A model generated the notes under the pieces. It was not told the DNA's origin. It searched no databases and saw only the letters and a list, made by a program, of their open reading frames with translations. The position numbers and the translations under genes were made by a program. Positions 46,199 through 56,105 of a stretch of 64,000 nucleotides of DNA are shown piece after piece. Positions within the stretch are counted from its first letter, which is position 1, and every line of letters begins with the position of its first letter. The stretch spans positions 853,401-917,400 of the forward strand of contig CAUJGJ010000040.1 of NCBI GenBank assembly GCA_963170055.1. The letters run 5' to 3'. Source of the DNA: Halisarca cf. caerulea (taxonomy: Eukaryota > Porifera > Demospongiae > Chondrillida > Halisarcidae).

Positions 46199-47421
46199 CG
46201 CAGGTAGGTTATGTGCACATAGAACTTTAAAGGGGCGTTTCTGTGGTAATAAGGAATGTGATTACATTGTAACGCCTTTGCGAGCCAGATCATGCGCGAT
46301 TCGCATGACCAAAGGATGACCAGTTGTGATGTGTTGGTGAATGCTCCTCTAAAAAAAGGATCAGAACCACTGCTAGTGCTGAACGACAGTTAGGTTTTGT
46401 GTATTTATTGTGAATTGTCGAGTTAGGTATCCTCTGCGTGGTTTTGTAGGAGCGAATGCCCTTGAAATCGCTTGTTGCGTGGTACGGATTACTGATGAAC
46501 TGAGTCTGTACGCTGATATTGTGCGTACTAATAACACAAATGTTTACAAATAGACTGTTCACTAGGCTTATCAGTATCAGTACCTTACAACAAGTGATCT
46601 CAAGAGCATCCTGGGGCATTATTTCGTACAAAACCTCGCCAGGGGTAACTAACCGACAATTCTTATCCTAACCTTCGTTCAGCACTATCCAAATGCGTTG
46701 AATGGCAATAATAGTTGCCTGTTGAATCGTTGGAGTCAGGGACAAGATATAGCTGATATAAAAATTGAGAGATGAATACACACGTGTATTCTAAGTCAGC
46801 TTGCAGGTTCCGTGAACAGTACCTATTCGTGACGTATGTGCCAAAGTCAGCTGACATTGGCGTGACTAAGAGAAGAAGGATATTTGCAGGAGCTAAATTT
46901 CTTCTCAAAATGCGCCGATAAAAACGACCCACTGGAGCTTCAAGAATTTACAAGGTTGTTAACAAAGGATAAGACTAACTTTTCACCGTAGCGCCTCTTA
47001 TAAGCTTGTTCCTTTCGTTTTATGTGCACGTGTTTGTGAAATATTTTCCCCAGAAGACCAGAAAAACTTGCACATCTTCGGAACGAAGTGGAATTTCTTA
47101 AGGCGCTATGGTGAAAAGTTAGCTACCGTTCCAAAGAACTCTTCGCCGTACATAGCTTGTCTCCACAGAATCTTTAAATATGGCGCGTTTTGGGATGAAG
47201 GTAAAATTGTATACTTCAAATCACTTCAAAATTTCTCCTTCGATGCGCTCTTTAGAAATTAACAAAGTTGAGAAATGGAGAGTTAAAGAGTTCAAATAGA
47301 GTCTTATACCTTTGCCTTTCCATATTATTCATTGCGAAAGAAGAAAAAGGGGGTGTATTTGTGACTAACTTTTGCGGCCATTTTGAATTTTCCCTCAAAG
47401 TGCACATAACCCACCTGCGTA
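46197..47421. mobile_element. Short inverted-repeat element M6 inserted in the minisatellite
   Basis: Element 46199-47419 (1221 bp) begins CGCAGGTAGGTTATGTGCAC and ends GTGCACATAACCCACCTGCG. TA is duplicated (46197-46198, 47420-47421); the array sequence 'caatgtagtagtgtg' shows the empty site. Opposite in orientation to M1. Hairpin arms 46975-46996 and 47101-47122 pair 21 of 22 plus one G-T, with inner sequence AGCGCCT. No transposase frame. Confidence 0.93.
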
Positions 47422-47800
47422 GTGTGAGGTTGGACTGTGCTACAGCTAAGACTCTCCCAATGTACGTAGTAGTGTGAGGTTGGACTGTGCTACAGCTAAG
47501 ACTCTCCCAATGTACTAGTGTGAGGTTAGACTGTGCTACAGCTAAGACTCTCCCAATGTACTACTAGTGTGAGGTTGGACTGTGCTACAGCTGAGACCCT
47601 CCCAATGTACTAGTGTGAGGTTGGACTGTGCTACAGCTAAGACCCTCCCAATGTACTAGTGTGAGGTTGGACTGTGCTACAGCTAAGACTCTCCCAATGT
47701 AGTAGTGTGAGGCTGGACTGCCCTACAGCTAAGACTCTCCCAATGTAGTAGTGTGAGGTTGGACTGTGCTACTGGCTTAAGGCAAGGCTCTCACAATGTA
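47420..47800. repeat. 46-bp minisatellite, third block
   Basis: About eight units, ending near 'caaggctctcacaatg'. Same unit as 45032-45626. Confidence 0.95.
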
Positions 47801-48448
47801 GGAGTCAAGTGTTCAAGGTGCCCCATCCCCAAAAACCACACCCACTCCCACAAGAAATCAACCCTACCGAAGTTGCAAACCATGCCTACATTTTTTTTAG
47901 TGATGTGAAATGAACTTTTGAACTATATGGTAGTTATATGTCAAAGGATAATGTAAGCACACACACCTTTAAGGCAGGGGCTTCTATAATTGAGTCTTTC
48001 AAAGAATCCTTTCTCCCCACGCCTCATCTCGACATGCAGCTTGTATGTCCCAGATTATGCAATCATTGAACAGAAAGTGTCAAAACGTTTCTCAAGTGTG
48101 CTTATATAACATGTACATGTGTGTAATGCACACTCTGAAACACTTTGTGATGAAGTGTTGACAGTGTCATACTGAAGGGAGGGAAGTGTTGGTGTTATCC
48201 TAGTGTGTGGTCCAAGATGTGACCTTACACAACTGTGCGTGGGCGTTTCTTTTGATGTGGCTAGGTCGATAAATCTCTCATTGACCTGTGACTAGGTCTC
48301 TAAGTCCAGGGCTCTTATTGGATGTACAAGATTTTATCTTCACAACAAGCTTTGAGGTTGAATGGGAAACATAATTAGGACTGTTTGCTAATGGCCGCTT
48401 CACAGTAGTATTTGATAAAAGACAAAAAGCTCGATGATAGATAGGTGA
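47801..48448. repeat. Repeat also present at about 59660-59920
   Basis: Bases about 47975-48235 ('ggggcttc', 'tctcaagtgtgctta', 'gaaacactttgtgatgaagtgttga', 'gtgtggtccaagatgtgacc') match 59665-59922. The rest is non-genic. Confidence 0.7.
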
Positions 48449-48847
48449 CCTCAAATCAGCTGTTTAAGCTCAATAGTACCTGGCCTTCTTCAAGTTGTTC
48501 ATTTCTGAATCAAGAATTTGGCGCAAATGGTGGAAACAGGCATCGGTAAGCAAATCAATCATAGTCTTGCTCGATCACGTAGGCGCTGAAGTCCCATCAC
48601 TAAAGACTACAATGTGTTCGGGGGCTAAAACTGCCATCATTGCTTTTTTATTATGTCCATCATATAACGAGGAATTCACATCGCTAATTCCTCGTCTGGT
48701 CATAGTTAGTCAAAGGAGATTCCGAGAAACGTGTTCTGTTGACTCACCACTTAATGTATGCGAAAAATAGCCTAAGCCTGCCAGGTATCGGCACGCCAGC
48801 TGTTGGTTCTTCGAAGGAACAGCTGGGGTTGAACAGCTGATTTGAGG
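48449..48847. mobile_element. Small element with 16-bp inverted ends
   Basis: CCTCAAATCAGCTGTT at 48449-48464 has its exact complement at 48832-48847. A second hairpin (CCAGCTGTT..AACAGCTGG, 48797-48826) lies close to the right end. The 91-codon plus frame 48495-48770 lies inside but has no recognised domain. No clear target duplication, so the call as a mobile element is an inference. Confidence 0.5.
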
Positions 48848-48922
48848 TAACAATCTGTCATCAACGTTCTGCATCTTCGTCAAACTGCTGTGAAGCGACA
48901 GTCAGCCATTCAAAATAAGCGC

Positions 48923-51127
48923 TCACGCATTAGCTTGTGATAACAAATGATGTCGTTGTTTTAAATTAAGTGCCCAATATGAAAATCTTGGATGAGTTGC
49001 AAATCGCCAGTATATTTGGTCATTTTTAATTTTAGCAAATCGTATTAAATGTTTAAAGAAATCAGTGTAACTAATGGGATGCTTGCGATTCTTAGTGGTG
49101 GGATCACCTGTTCCATATGGAAAGAGTGTGGGAAAAGCCATTGTTGCTAGACCTTCTGTTTCAAATTCATTTAGTGGTTTTTCTGATAATCTAGGCCATG
49201 GCAAATTGCAATCCTCATTGGTGATTATGCTTTGAATAGATTCTAATTCAGTTTGTTCTCTATGTGGTGTTGGTATAAATGATGTACAGTTGTGTTCTAA
49301 TAAATCATCATCCTCCATTTCAATATCATCTGTGTCATCACTGTCTGTATTTGTATCAGCGTCTACTATTAAATTGATTTCGAATTGTTGCTGTAGACAT
49401 ATCTAACGAGTTATTTGAATTATGTAATAATTCTGGAGGTACATTGTTTACAGGAAGTTGTATCATTGCAGTGTCTATAATAATTGACTTGTAAAAAGGA
49501 TTATTTTGTTCCAACCATAGTAATGCATTCAGAACATTCTGTCTGCGTACTGTAAAGTCTGAGTATTGTATCATTGTCACCCTTTCGTCTGAGTATAATT
49601 ACAGGCAAATCTGACACACGTGGTGGTAATTTATCGAGTAGTGATTGAATGTCTTGTGAGAGGTTCAAAATATGACCCTTATACCCTCGTTGACCACCTT
49701 GTTTCTTGTATATGTACATAATAGGTGAAACACGTGCTATGAGCATTTCTTCAATTTGTGTTAAATTTTGCAGACATGGAGGCTGAGACTGGGGAATAGC
49801 ATTATTAAGACTAGAATACAGCTTAGGCTCATGTTTGTCTCGGTTGCATCTAAAGCATCTATATGTTACATTGTATGTTTTTTGATGGACTGGCCATATT
49901 TCATGACAAATCTCACATTTCAGTTGTTTCCATTCATACTGTTTGTGGTGAAAATTGATCATGGGTTGGTGAGATATGATGTGTGGCAATACATGTGTCT
50001 GTACATCAGCTGACAGCTCTAGATTTGATTCACTTTGGTTTTGTAAGTCAGGCTCATTTTGAGAAAGTTGAGATTCTGAGTTTTGTACTTGTGAATGGTA
50101 TTGTGATGGTGCTTGTGATTGGCATGATTGTAAAAGTGTTTCACTTTGCAATGGGTATTTCGAATGTGTTTGTGTTAGTAATTGGTGGTGTGCTTTTTGA
50201 AATTGTGTTTGAGTAGTTGTTTGACAAGTTTGAGATATTGTTTCATATTCATTGTTTTGAATTGAGTTTTGTGAAGTTTGTACATTTTCTTCTTGTTGCA
50301 TAGGTTCTACAAGTGCATGATCATGTGGTTCAACCTGTAAAGAAAGAGGAATCAGTATTGAATGAAACAACACAAGGGACCATAATTTTATATAATTCAA
50401 TATTAAATTTTTACTTACATTTGTAACTTCAACTTCTTGATTGAAAGTAGAATAAGAATGTTCTTGCTGCAACAATCGTCTTTTATTGTCCATAAGTAAA
50501 TTAGTAGTCTGAGAGAATAAACCTGATTCATTTGGTCTTGAAATGTTTAGATTTGGATCTAATGTACACACATTAACACTTCTCTTTCGAGTTCGTTTTT
50601 GACCAGTATCTGAATACGTACAGTGAGAACATGACCATTTAAAATCAAACATCCTAGTTAACTTATTGTATTTCTGTTTTGTCATACCAATGCATTCAAT
50701 GTGATACCACGAATAACAGTCATCACAAGAAATAGCATTGTGATCGTCGAGAACAGAAAATTTACAATTTGGACAGTAGTCAATTGGACCTGGGTTTACT
50801 TCTACATCACCTGAAAGTAACAGAATAATAATCAACACAATATTATACTTTCCTAAGTTTTATCTTGTCTTTGTGGTCGGTTTGAAATTGGCTATAACAA
50901 CACGTAAGTGTTTTGGCCCTCCTTTTCGATATGAATTTGTATGGCAATAGCAATTTTCTACTATAATGTTGAAAAACAATGAAACTGTAACGACTGGCAT
51001 TGATTGACTGCCCATTTAAACGGAATAACTCATCTGCATTACGACTTGCAAGTACATAGGAGAGACTTAATCCTAAAGTCAGTAGTTTTAGAGTCAAACA
51101 AAACAACAAGCCTGGTCGAAAAACCAT
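48923..51127 (-). pseudogene. Helitron protein, N-terminal part, with 2A-like motif and PHD finger
   Basis: Read on the minus strand. From ATG 51127 a hydrophobic N-terminus (MVFRPGLLFCLTLKLLTLG) leads to about 50848, where a one-base shift moves the frame into LIIILLLSGDVEVNPGP; the 2A-type GDVEVNPGP is at 50785-50811. A C4HC3 PHD finger follows (CPNC..CDDCYSWYHIEC..CSHC, about 50626-50775), then a Ser/Gln-rich linker with an 84-base intron-like segment (50335-50418, GTAAGT..TTTACAG, no stop, multiple of three). Next are a second Cys pair cluster (CEICHEIW..CFRCNRD), LTQIEEMLIARVSPIMYIYK as in the DUF6570-type region, a shift near 49575, DFTVRRQNVLNALLWL, a shift near 49385, and MAFPTLFPYGTGDPT..RFATHPRFSYWALN, the start of the Helitron helicase-like N domain. 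The Rep HUH motif and helicase are lost after about 48923. Confidence 0.85.
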
Positions 51128-52034
51128 CTTGGATACACAGATCCAAGCACGAGGTATCACTTCAATAGGCTACGTCACAATTGTCATATGATAATAAATG
51201 GCTGTGCAAATGGCCGTTATCATGGCCAACTTTCAGCGCCTATTGTGGAAACCCTACGCTAACAAAACGGAACATGAAAAATTGCCCCCGATCAAAGTTT
51301 CTAATTGTTTTTAAAGTTATTTTAAGGACATTTTTGGACTTGTAGTCTCAGAACCGAAGAAATCATTTAGGTTTAAAGTAAGTGCCTCTTTTAGTAATCG
51401 TGTACGAAGCACCGTTAGGGGCTGAGAAAGTTTTCACCTTCTTTGTGTGCTACTCTCGTGCCCCCTTCCAATCGGTGGGGCTAATTGTCGCATACTCTTT
51501 CGATCGAGAAGAGATCTTGCGTCAAAAATTTCCAATGTTGGCCTTAAACGAGCAATACCCCAATTAAGTGCGTGGGATTCTCGATCTGAGTCCGCTACCA
51601 ACCGGAAGTCGCTGACGAAATTAGTAAACCTCGCTTACGCTCGGTAATAATCTGCCGACCTGCTAAGTTCACCATAATATAGAATCGACGTACGTCTCCT
51701 CACGATCGGCAGATTAGAGGTCGATCATGCATGCAGTATATATATATGTTTCATATATACTTTTTATATATGATTGTACAAAAAACCTGCATGATCTATA
51801 TCGACTGCAGTGTACATACTAGGTGTGAACTAAGTTCAGAACCTCGCGGAATATGATAATTATACTGAATTGTGTCACGTGATACACATCCACAATGTCC
51901 CAAATGCAAGCACGTGCGTATCACTGCGAATGACCCATGTCAAGATGACACTTCCAGTCCAGTCACATGGCATAGTGCACTGAAGGATTATTATACATCC
52001 TCCATTTCAATATCATCATCAGATTCTGTGGTGT
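51128..52034. other. Non-genic stretch upstream of the Helitron fragment
   Basis: Probably contains the 5' end of the Helitron and its promoter, but no TC-starting Helitron end or TATA box is clear. Around 51715-51840 an AT-rich foldback (gatcatgcatgcag..ctgcatgatc) is seen. Confidence 0.4.
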
Positions 52035-52375
52035 TTCATTTGGTGCTTGTGATTGGCATGATTGTAAAAGTGTTTCACTTTGCAATGGGTATTTCGAATG
52101 TGTTTGTGTTAGTAATTGGTGTTGTGCTTTTTGAAATTGTGTTTGAGTAGTTGTTTGACAAGTTTGAGATATTGTTTCATATTCATTGTTTTGAATTGAG
52201 TTTTGTGAAGTTTAGTACATTTTCTTCTTGTTGTATAGGTTCTACAAGTGCATGATCATGTGGTTCAACCTGCAAAGAAAGAGGAATCAGTATTGAATGA
52301 AACAACACAAGGGACCATAATTTTATATAATTTAATATTAAATTTTTACTTACATTTGTAACTTCAACTAATGTT
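52035..52375 (-). repeat. Second copy of a piece of the Helitron (matches 50109-50445)
   Basis: From 'gtgcttgtgattggcatgat' to 'ttgtaacttcaact' the sequence repeats the linker part of the Helitron with its intron-like segment, in the same orientation, with a few changes including stop codons. It ends against a hairpin at 52385. Confidence 0.88.
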
Positions 52376-52384
52376 GTGTAAGGC

Positions 52385-52486
52385 GGTTATTGCGATTCGG
52401 TATTGGTTGCAATGGAATTTATCGCCCTCGGCGCTTCACGCCTCAGGTGATAAATTCCATTGCAACCTCTACCTCATGCGATAACC
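52385..52486. repeat. 102-base hairpin with 22-pair inner stem
   Basis: Outer arms GGTTATTGCGAT (52385) and ATGCGATAACC (ending 52486) enclose an inner stem of 52405-52426 with 52446-52467 that pairs 21 of 22 plus one G-T (GGTTGCAATGGAATTTATC at its base). The loop is about 19 bases. It may be a foldback transposon end, or an RNA hairpin if transcribed. No protein is coded. Confidence 0.8.
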
Positions 52487-52489
52487 TAT

Positions 52490-52852
52490 ACATATGCTTT
52501 GTGCAGAAGTATTCTCATTTTCTGAAACCATATCCATGCAGGTATTACATTATCTCTAGTGTGGGGGTTGCTCAGCTACACTGTTATATAATCAAAATAA
52601 TGCTCTTATCCAGGGAATAGGATGTTCTGGAGGTTCTATTCTACACAAAGTAAACAAAATAACAAGTATGTTTTTCTCCTAAAATCAAATAGATCTACCT
52701 CACCCATGTATGCGTTCTAGAGTTTTACACTCTCTTTGGGGAAGGTATTTGTACACTAGTTCCATCTTTGTTCGTCCTTTTCACATTAATACTTTCCTCA
52801 GGGTCTGAAATTGAATATACTAGGCATACTGGCTTTTTGTCCATCTAGACAA
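52490..52852. repeat. Repeat also at about 59925-60290, split by a LINE
   Basis: Phrases from 'ctttgtgcagaagtattctc' to 'ggcatactggctttttgtcc' match 59928-60275 with small differences. The match resumes after the LINE at 53930 ('agacaaggcattcagtttgc' against 'cacaaggcattcagtttgcc' at 60279), which identifies the empty site. Confidence 0.85.
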
Positions 52853-53890
52853 CTGTCTGACGGACCCCCCTTCATACACAATCAACAACACCAACATCAA
52901 AGTTAACAACAGTCAACGTGATCTAGGTATCTTAGTCTCTAACAATCTCTCATGGAACCCACATTACTCACACATCTGTGCTAATGCCTACCGTGCCCTA
53001 AATTTCATAAGACGACACATATCAATCTCAGCACCTCAAGACATAAAGAAACAACTGTATATCTCACTAGTCCAATCAAAGCTCACTTACTGTTCTCAAC
53101 TATGGCAACCCAGGCATATCAAAGACATTATTAATATAGAAAGTGTGCAACGCAGATCTACCGGATTCATCATTCCGTACAGTACACTCAACTATAAGGA
53201 GAGACTTACTCAACTAAACCTATTCCCCATCATGTACTGGTTTGAAATCCAAGACATATTATACCTTATCAAACGCCTGCAATGTCCTGATGACCTCAGC
53301 ATCTACAATCACGTACATTTTGCTTCATCAAACACCAGATTCGGTACCAAATCCAAGCTACGGTTTAACCACACCCGGACGTCAATATGCAGACACTTCT
53401 TCAACAGAGTAGTTAAATTATGGAATTCATTACCACATATCAACTTAGATCTACCTTTCAACGTCATCAAACATTTCATTATAAAGTTCATGTGGGACCA
53501 GTTCACCACCAACTTCGATCCCAGCAACACTTGTACATTTCACTTTGTCTGTCTGTGTTCTCAGTGTCAGTTACTTCATCTTGACTTCATGTAATTACCC
53601 TCACCCACACCTCACCCTATGTTGGCTGTATGCACCCTCTGTATCCCACTCAGTGTATTATATATATGTACTTAATGGCCTCACATAACACACACTCTAA
53701 TTTCCTGCTCTTTCTCAACCCCCACCCCCCCACTCCCACACTCATTCACTCAGCGCTTCAAATTTCCTTTCTTGTACCATCATATTTCAAGGCTGCATCA
53801 CAATGTGATGTCTGACCCTCAGCCACTCACCATAGCCACAATTCACGTTAAGCATCACCCCTTAGCGACATCATGTTGGCTGTAAAGTAC

Positions 53891-53921
<31 letters not shown>

Positions 53922-53936
53922 GACAAGGCATTCAGT
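52846..53936 (+). mobile_element. 5'-truncated CR1-like LINE with target duplication and (AAT)n tail
   Basis: TAGACAA occurs at 52846-52852 and 53930-53936. Between these, the plus frame is open from 52853 to 53594 and encodes the C-terminal part of a LINE reverse transcriptase (QRDLGILVSNNLSWNPHYSH, KKQLYISLVQSKLTYCSQLW, ESVQRRSTGFII, RVVKLWNSLP). A 3' untranslated region of about 330 bases ends in (AAT)n at 53890-53929. The paralogue at 60255-60300 lacks the insert. The polymerase active site and endonuclease are missing, as expected for 5' truncation. The frame has no stop, so the insertion is fairly young. Confidence 0.9.
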
Positions 53937-54439
53937 TTGCAAATCATGAAATTTGCAAACTGAATGAATCATGAATTCTTTTTGCAAAGACAATGTTAGC
54001 AACAAGCAAAAGTTGTGTGCAAACAAAAATAAACAGTTGAAAAAGGTATAATAAACATAACAGTAATTATACAAGGAGTGAAGTTGGTCCTGTACTGATA
54101 ATGGGATATGTGACACTAGCAGTATGTGTGTGGTCACGCTCAACCCAACAGCCCTCAAACTCTCGGGTCAATGTTGACCAAAACTTTTCTAATGCTAGTA
54201 GTATTCTACAGTACAAGTCAGGATATGATATCCCCTTCCACTCACACACACAGAGAGAGAGGTGTGTCATAACAGTAGTGTCATCATATACGCCTTAATG
54301 CTTTCTCACCTTACAAAAAGAAACTGGAATCACACACACACACACAACACACAAGTTTGGGGACAATTTCTATGAAAAAAATCTTAAAGACTGCACATGT
54401 ATACACATACGTACGTACGAATGTACGTACCATTTCAGT
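53937..54439. repeat. Copy of the 35632-35990 repeat
   Basis: Bases 53975-54310 match 35650-35990 ('caatgttagcaacaagcaaa', 'ggagtgaagttggtcctgta', 'tcataacagtagtgtcatca'). The right part up to 54439 has short CA and 'acgtacgta' tracts. Confidence 0.85.
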
Positions 54440-55680
54440 TTTTAACGTAAAGAACAAAACGTCCGCGGAGGTAGGTGGGCGTGCAGTTCCTGTGGGTTTC
54501 ATTGAGGATCTTCGCCTTCACCTGCGTGGTTCGGCAAGGCCCCGGCCTGGGTGACGTACTCCTCTCCCGGATCCACTCCAAGTCTCTGCTGCAGTCAAAG
54601 CAGGCACATTCCCAGAGCAGGCAAAGGTAATGCTGGGTCTCGCGGAGATTGGCTTCCGTGTAGAGCCTGCCAATGACTGCGGAAGCGGCCTGCAAACCCG
54701 CGCCTCCCACCAGGAGGTCGACGTACTTGCTGACGTGATAGTCAGCCAGCACGCGAACAGACTGCGGGAGGTGGATGAGACCCAGCAGGTTGTCCAGGTG
54801 CTCGCAGCAGGGCGAGGCAGAAAGCCCCTCCTCCGAGGTGCCTGGTGGGGGGGCTGGTGTCGGAGGGATTGTGCACTTGTCCTAGGCGGAGAAGCGCTGC
54901 CACTTCCTCCACTAGGTGCCGCGGGGCCTCGAACCTGTTGGCGCGCATGCAATGCGAGGCCAGGTCTAGCAGCTGACCCCCCTGCCCTGCCCAGTGGTGT
55001 ACTCTGCCATGACACGGGGATTGTGGGAGTTGATGGAGGACAGCGAGCATATGCCCCACCGTTCCTCCGAGTACCTCGCTAGTCCCCTGGAGCCAACCGT
55101 ATATGTGCTCTGCAAGCCGTCTTGGGATCACAGAGCTCGCCTTGGCTTAGCGGTACGCTGTGGTTGCGACGGAGGAAACGACGGTGGATATGAGCGTGCG
55201 AGGGCATCGGCACAGGCACGAGGCTGTTGTTGTGGTCGTCGGCGCTTCTGCCCATCTTGTCCTCCTCCTGCTCTTGCTCTTGCTCTTGCTCTTGCTCTTG
55301 ACTAGCACACCAACGTCCTCGGGAGGATGCAGCCCAGTTAAGTTGCTGTCTGTCTCATCAAGGTCAGTAAAATCGCCGTGACGTTTGCCCCCTGGGTGGG
55401 ATCCATCTTGGCGCTGACCACCTTCCCTCGCGAGGAGCAGTGCCTGCTCCAGCAGGCGGAGGATGGCACAAGCGGTGTCCTTGCTCACCACTGGGAGCAC
55501 CGCCACCGGTTGTACATCCCGGAGCAGTTTTCCATGACCATAGTCTGTGTTGTCCAAGCGGTCGGCCTCTGCATGCGGGACGGTACGGCTGGAGTACAGG
55601 CAGATATACGTTTTGCCTGGGAGGGAACACGTCCGTGCTCACCTGCTTGTTTCAAGCATGTAAATAGGTAGACTGTGGAT
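54440..55680 (-). other. GC-rich island with fragmented minus-strand coding frames, unidentified
   Basis: About 1.2 kb is much richer in G+C than anything around it. On the minus strand the open stretches have G or C at most third codon positions, as real genes of a GC-rich source would. One block is open from about 55630 to 55147 with a Lys-Ser repeat coded by a 6-bp tandem (55268-55303) and ends in TAA; the frame stays open beyond it to about 54742. A change of frame near a run of seven G (54847-54853, plus strand) leads to a third block open to 54435. I do not recognise the protein. The stop and frame change suggest a decayed insertion or introns I could not place. Source unknown: foreign DNA, captured host sequence or an assembly error are all possible. 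Confidence 0.45.
55268..55303. repeat. 6-bp tandem repeat (CTTGCT)n inside the GC-rich island
   Basis: About five copies; read on the minus strand it codes alternating Lys and Ser. Confidence 0.85.
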
Positions 55681-55867
55681 ATCAGTTCGGGTGATATCCG
55701 TTTGCAACAGCCACGAAACATGGTTGTAGAGTCAACTCAAGGATGTAACATGGCTGGATGTCCTACAAATCATGGTTGTGATTTTGACCTGGGTATTGGG
55801 ACATTGTATCTATTTGTATGTGTGTATGCATGTGTGTATATGTGTGTGTATGTATGTACATGTTCAT

Positions 55868-56105
55868 TGTAGGGAGACACTTTGGTGTGTACTAATGTGT
55901 ACACAACTGTATATGTTGGTAGTCCACATGTAGGGAGACATTGTGTGTACATACACTTTGGTGTGTACTAATGTGTACATATCTGTATATGTTGGTAGTC
56001 CACATGTAGGGAGACATTGTGTGTACATACACTTTGGTGTGTACTAATGTGTACATATCTGTATGTTGGTAGTCCACATGTAGGGAGACATTGTGTGTAC
56101 ATACT
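55868..56105. repeat. 76-bp minisatellite, about three copies
   Basis: The unit includes 'gtagtccacatgtagggaga' and 'ctttggtgtgtactaatgtg'. Copies are nearly identical apart from small deletions. The frames across it are periodic by-products. Confidence 0.9.

Noticed and set aside
46199..47419. Element M6 as Tc1/mariner because of its TA duplication
   Set aside because: Relatives with the same ends have TT, CT or AA duplications, so TA is not the rule.
45032..47800. Regular 46-bp array as a possible CRISPR
   Set aside because: Units are contiguous without unique spacers, and the context is eukaryotic. It is a minisatellite.
50785..51127. The 2A-PHD part as an independent LINE ORF1
   Set aside because: Considered because CR1-like LINEs have the same arrangement, but the reading frame continues without stop into Helitron-type sequence and no endonuclease or reverse transcriptase follows. 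A LINE origin of the module remains possible.
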